From contig JAQBZA010000117.1 of the NCBI GenBank assembly GCA_027622795.1, forward strand, positions 1-8,359: 8,359 nt of DNA, written 5' to 3'. Made by a program: the position numbers and the translations under genes. The notes below the pieces were generated by a model. That model was not told the DNA's origin. It did not search any database and was given only the letters and a program-made list of their open reading frames with translations. Position 1 is the first letter of the stretch. Every line of letters starts with the position of its first letter. Source of the stretch: Planctomycetota bacterium (GTDB taxonomy: Bacteria; Planctomycetota; Planctomycetia; Pirellulales; UBA1268). Below, in pieces: positions 5,999 to 8,359 of this stretch.

Positions 5999-8275
5999 TT
6001 ATCGGTCCGCTGGAGCCTCACGCTGTCGAAAAGCCGGGCTCTTCACGATTTCCGCAACCAGCACAGAAAACCGATCCGCACCGTCCCGGCAGCGGTCAGC
6101 GATCCGCTCGATCGCGCAGGCGTCGTACCACTCGAGGCCGCGGCCCAGCGCGTAGGTGAGCAATTTCTCGGCAATGCATCGACGAAAATCATGCTCACGT
6201 TCGCGGAGCAGGGTTTTGAGTTCACCAGGGCCACTGAACGCCCGGCCGTCGGGGAGTTCGCCCGACGGGTCGATCTCGCTTTCACCGTCGAAGGTTCGCC
6301 ACGCACCGATCGGATCGTAATTCTCCAAGCCAAAGCCGAGGGGATCCATCAGCTTGTGGCAGGCCGCACACCCGGGGTCGGCGCGATGCTGCTCCATCCG
6401 CTGACGGAGAGTGCCGGTGAGTGGCTTCTGGGCAGTGGCTTCCGGAAGATCGGGCACGTTCGGCGGCGCCGGTGGAGGGGGTGCCGCAAAGAGATTTTCA
6501 AGAATCCACTTGCCACGCTTGACCGGGCTTGTGCGGGTCGGATTACTCGTCACGGCGAGGATCGCGGCCTGGCCGAGGAGTCCACCTCGCGTGGTCCTGT
6601 CCACAGAAACTCGTACGAACGCCTCCGGATCATTGTCCAAAACCTCCACGTCGGTCAACCCATAGTGCTTCGCGAGCCGGGCGTTCACGAACGTTGAGTC
6701 GGCGTCGAGGAGTTCGAGAATGCTGCGATCCTCCGCCACGATTGACCAAAAAAATTCCTCTGTTTCACGCCGCATGGCCCTTCGCAATGGCTCGTCGAAG
6801 TCGGGAAACTGCTTTCCGTCGGGAGTGAAAGAGTCAAGCGATCGTAGTTGGAGCCACTGCCCGGCAAAGTTGTCAACGAGGGCTCGGGCTTTTGGGTCGC
6901 GTAGCATCCGTAATGCCGCTGCAACGAGCTGTTCGTCGGTATGAAGCTGCCCAGCAAGCGCAGCCTGAAAAAGATCATCATCCGGCATGCTGCTCCACAG
7001 GAAATACGAGAGCCGAGATGCGAGTTCAATGTCATCGAGGTCTCGTACCGCGCCGGGTGGCGGGTCGGTTTCAATGCGAAAGAGAAAAGACGGAGAGACC
7101 AGCAACGCCGAGAGGACGATTCGCAACGCCTGTTCCGGGCTCTCGCCCCGGTCTCGCGAGGCATCGAACAGGGTCATGAGAGCGTCAAGTTCCGCCGGCA
7201 GGGCCTGACGGCGAAATGCACGTGAGGCATACGGCTTCACAAGTTCGCTCGCTGTGGTGCGTTGTGACAGCCGATCGGCCTGTGGGTCGATTGGCTTCCG
7301 GAAGAATCGCCGATGTGGTTCGGGGTAGTGCTCGGGTGGTAGGCCAATCGGCCCAACCACATCAATGTGCCTCACATGAAGGTTGCGGTCGCGGTTCTTC
7401 GGGTCGGGGTCATCTGGCCGGTAGTAGTCGTTGAGAAATGCAGCGGCGATCGTATGGCGGCCGGCTGCCACCTCGATGTGCGTCACATACTCGCGGGGGT
7501 CACCGCGACGATTGGGGACGTCAAAGATCCTGTGGTCACTGCCGTCAAGTCGCACCGCCATGCGGACGGGGTCGGGGCCAGCCTGATCACCGGCGGCCTG
7601 AATGCGAATGATGAATTCAGCCTTTGCCGGCGACCCGAATTCACCAGTCACCTGCCCGGTAGATGGCAGTGTTTTTCCAGGAAAGCGCTGGCCAGTGGCA
7701 TTGGCCTCGTCGGCGATGAAAATGACTTCGTGAGCAATCTGCTCGGCGGCGGCGAGGTACCGCTCCAGCAGCACGGGCGGCAAGGTAAGGACGTCGCCGA
7801 TGTGGTCAAACCCGTAGCCGATGTCGTCGGCCGGAAAATCAACCGCGGGGCGAGCCTTCACACCAAACAGGTCGCGCACCGTGTTGTCGTACTCGGCGCG
7901 ATTCAGCCGCCGGAGCGTCACCCGGCCAGGTCTTTCGCCGGCGGAACAATCTGGCACGAGCGCGAATTCTGAAATCCAGCGTGCAATGGTGTCCCGTTCT
8001 TCTTGGCTCGGCTGCGACATGTCTGCAGGCGGCATCACACCGGCCTCAATCTGGCGGAGTGCCTTTTGCCATGCGGCGCGGTCGGTCGTTCTAGCCGTCG
8101 CCTCGGTCAGTCGGTCGAAGCCGACGCCGCCGGCCGGCGATTCACCGGTATGACAATCGCCGCAATAGTGGCCAAGGAGCGGTTTCACAGCCGTGGTGAA
8201 CGCCGGCGGAGGGGCTGCGTTCGCGGGCCCAATGCCAATCAGCAGCACGACCATTGCGCAAGCCCGCACGGACAT
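5999..8275 (-). CDS. Exported di-haem cytochrome-type protein with DUF1587/1595/1592/1588/1585 domains
   Basis: This is one of the large planctomycete proteins named after DUF1592 (also called PSD/PSCyt proteins). With the ATG at 8275 it has 758 residues: signal peptide 1-20 ending GPANA, then a cytochrome-c-like segment with haem motif CGDCH (38-42) and VMPP (80-83) offering a possible axial Met. DUF1587 (LRRLNRAEYDNTVRDLFG, 121-138) follows. Next comes a beta-rich stretch (about 210-310) that may be the xylan-binding-like module found in relatives, then DUF1595 (about 341-400), DUF1592 with SYFLWSSMPDDDLF (423-436), DUF1588 with GGLLGQAAIL (564-573), a second haem motif CAACH (636-640), and DUF1585 at the C-terminus. 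The frame is open further up to a TTG at 8338 and includes an ATG at 8311. I prefer 8275 because it gives a clean signal peptide and has GAGG three bases upstream. It is the first gene of a pair with DUF1552. The function is unknown; electron transfer linked to polysaccharide breakdown is a guess. Confidence 0.93.
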   Translation of the reverse strand: MSVRACAMVVLLIGIGPANAAPPPAFTTAVKPLLGHYCGDCHTGESPAGGVGFDRLTEATARTTDRAAWQKALRQIEAGVMPPADMSQPSQEERDTIARWISEFALVPDCSAGERPGRVTLRRLNRAEYDNTVRDLFGVKARPAVDFPADDIGYGFDHIGDVLTLPPVLLERYLAAAEQIAHEVIFIADEANATGQRFPGKTLPSTGQVTGEFGSPAKAEFIIRIQAAGDQAGPDPVRMAVRLDGSDHRIFDVPNRRGDPREYVTHIEVAAGRHTIAAAFLNDYYRPDDPDPKNRDRNLHVRHIDVVGPIGLPPEHYPEPHRRFFRKPIDPQADRLSQRTTASELVKPYASRAFRRQALPAELDALMTLFDASRDRGESPEQALRIVLSALLVSPSFLFRIETDPPPGAVRDLDDIELASRLSYFLWSSMPDDDLFQAALAGQLHTDEQLVAAALRMLRDPKARALVDNFAGQWLQLRSLDSFTPDGKQFPDFDEPLRRAMRRETEEFFWSIVAEDRSILELLDADSTFVNARLAKHYGLTDVEVLDNDPEAFVRVSVDRTTRGGLLGQAAILAVTSNPTRTSPVKRGKWILENLFAAPPPPAPPNVPDLPEATAQKPLTGTLRQRMEQHRADPGCAACHKLMDPLGFGLENYDPIGAWRTFDGESEIDPSGELPDGRAFSGPGELKTLLREREHDFRRCIAEKLLTYALGRGLEWYDACAIERIADRCRDGADRFSVLVAEIVKSPAFRQREAPADR

Positions 8276-8359
8276 GGACCTCGCACAGGCGATTCCGGAT
8301 GCGCAAAGCATTGAGTGACCCCAAGCGACGCTGGACAACAGCGATGGAGGAGGAAGGCG

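Noticed and set aside
5636..6697. Plus-strand open frame of 353 codons running from inside the DUF1552 gene across the gap into the DUF1592-type gene.
   Set aside because: It is antisense to two well-supported genes, has no recognisable motif or signal, and long antisense open frames are expected in GC-rich coding sequence.

Overview
The window looks like chromosomal DNA of a planctomycete (Planctomycetota). Three families that are strongly expanded in that phylum are present: a DUF1559 protein with a prepilin-type leader, a Tat-exported DUF1552 protein, and a large exported cytochrome-type protein with DUF1587/1595/1592/1588/1585 domains. The base composition looks moderately GC-rich. No transposase, integrase, phage gene or CRISPR array is visible, so this is ordinary chromosomal housekeeping and accessory sequence rather than an obvious island.

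Left part (1-1681). The window opens in the last 33 bases of a tRNA gene, followed by a clear intrinsic terminator. Between it and a GTG-started NAD(P)H-dependent FMN reductase (264-872) lies a nested inverted repeat (120-192). On the minus strand, 1128-1478 encodes a small exported protein made of three tandem 26-residue units, each with two CxxC pairs. Codon-by-codon comparison of the units shows mostly synonymous change, so the protein is real and constrained; I do not recognise a named family. It is divergent from the next gene across a 203-bp spacer with three hairpins.

Middle part (1682-4481). A secreted SGNH/GDSL hydrolase (+) converges on a single-domain rhodanese (-). Then comes a DUF1559 gene (+) whose prepilin leader and body lie in different frames: one C is missing at about 3166, so it is a pseudogene or carries a sequence error. 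A small lipoprotein gene follows 44 bp downstream, probably in the same transcript.

Right part (4482-8359). Two minus-strand genes, read from right to left, form a typical planctomycete pair: an exported protein with two CxxCH haem motifs and DUF1592-type domains (5999 to about 8275), then the DUF1552 protein (4509-5843) behind a near-perfect Shine-Dalgarno sequence. They converge on the lipoprotein gene with only 27 bp between stop codons.

Most of the content is recognisable. The best candidate for something undescribed is the tandem CxxC-x11-CxxC protein; the DUF1559 frameshift and the structured spacers come next. I see no multi-gene system beyond the DUF1592/DUF1552 pair and the DUF1559/lipoprotein pair.
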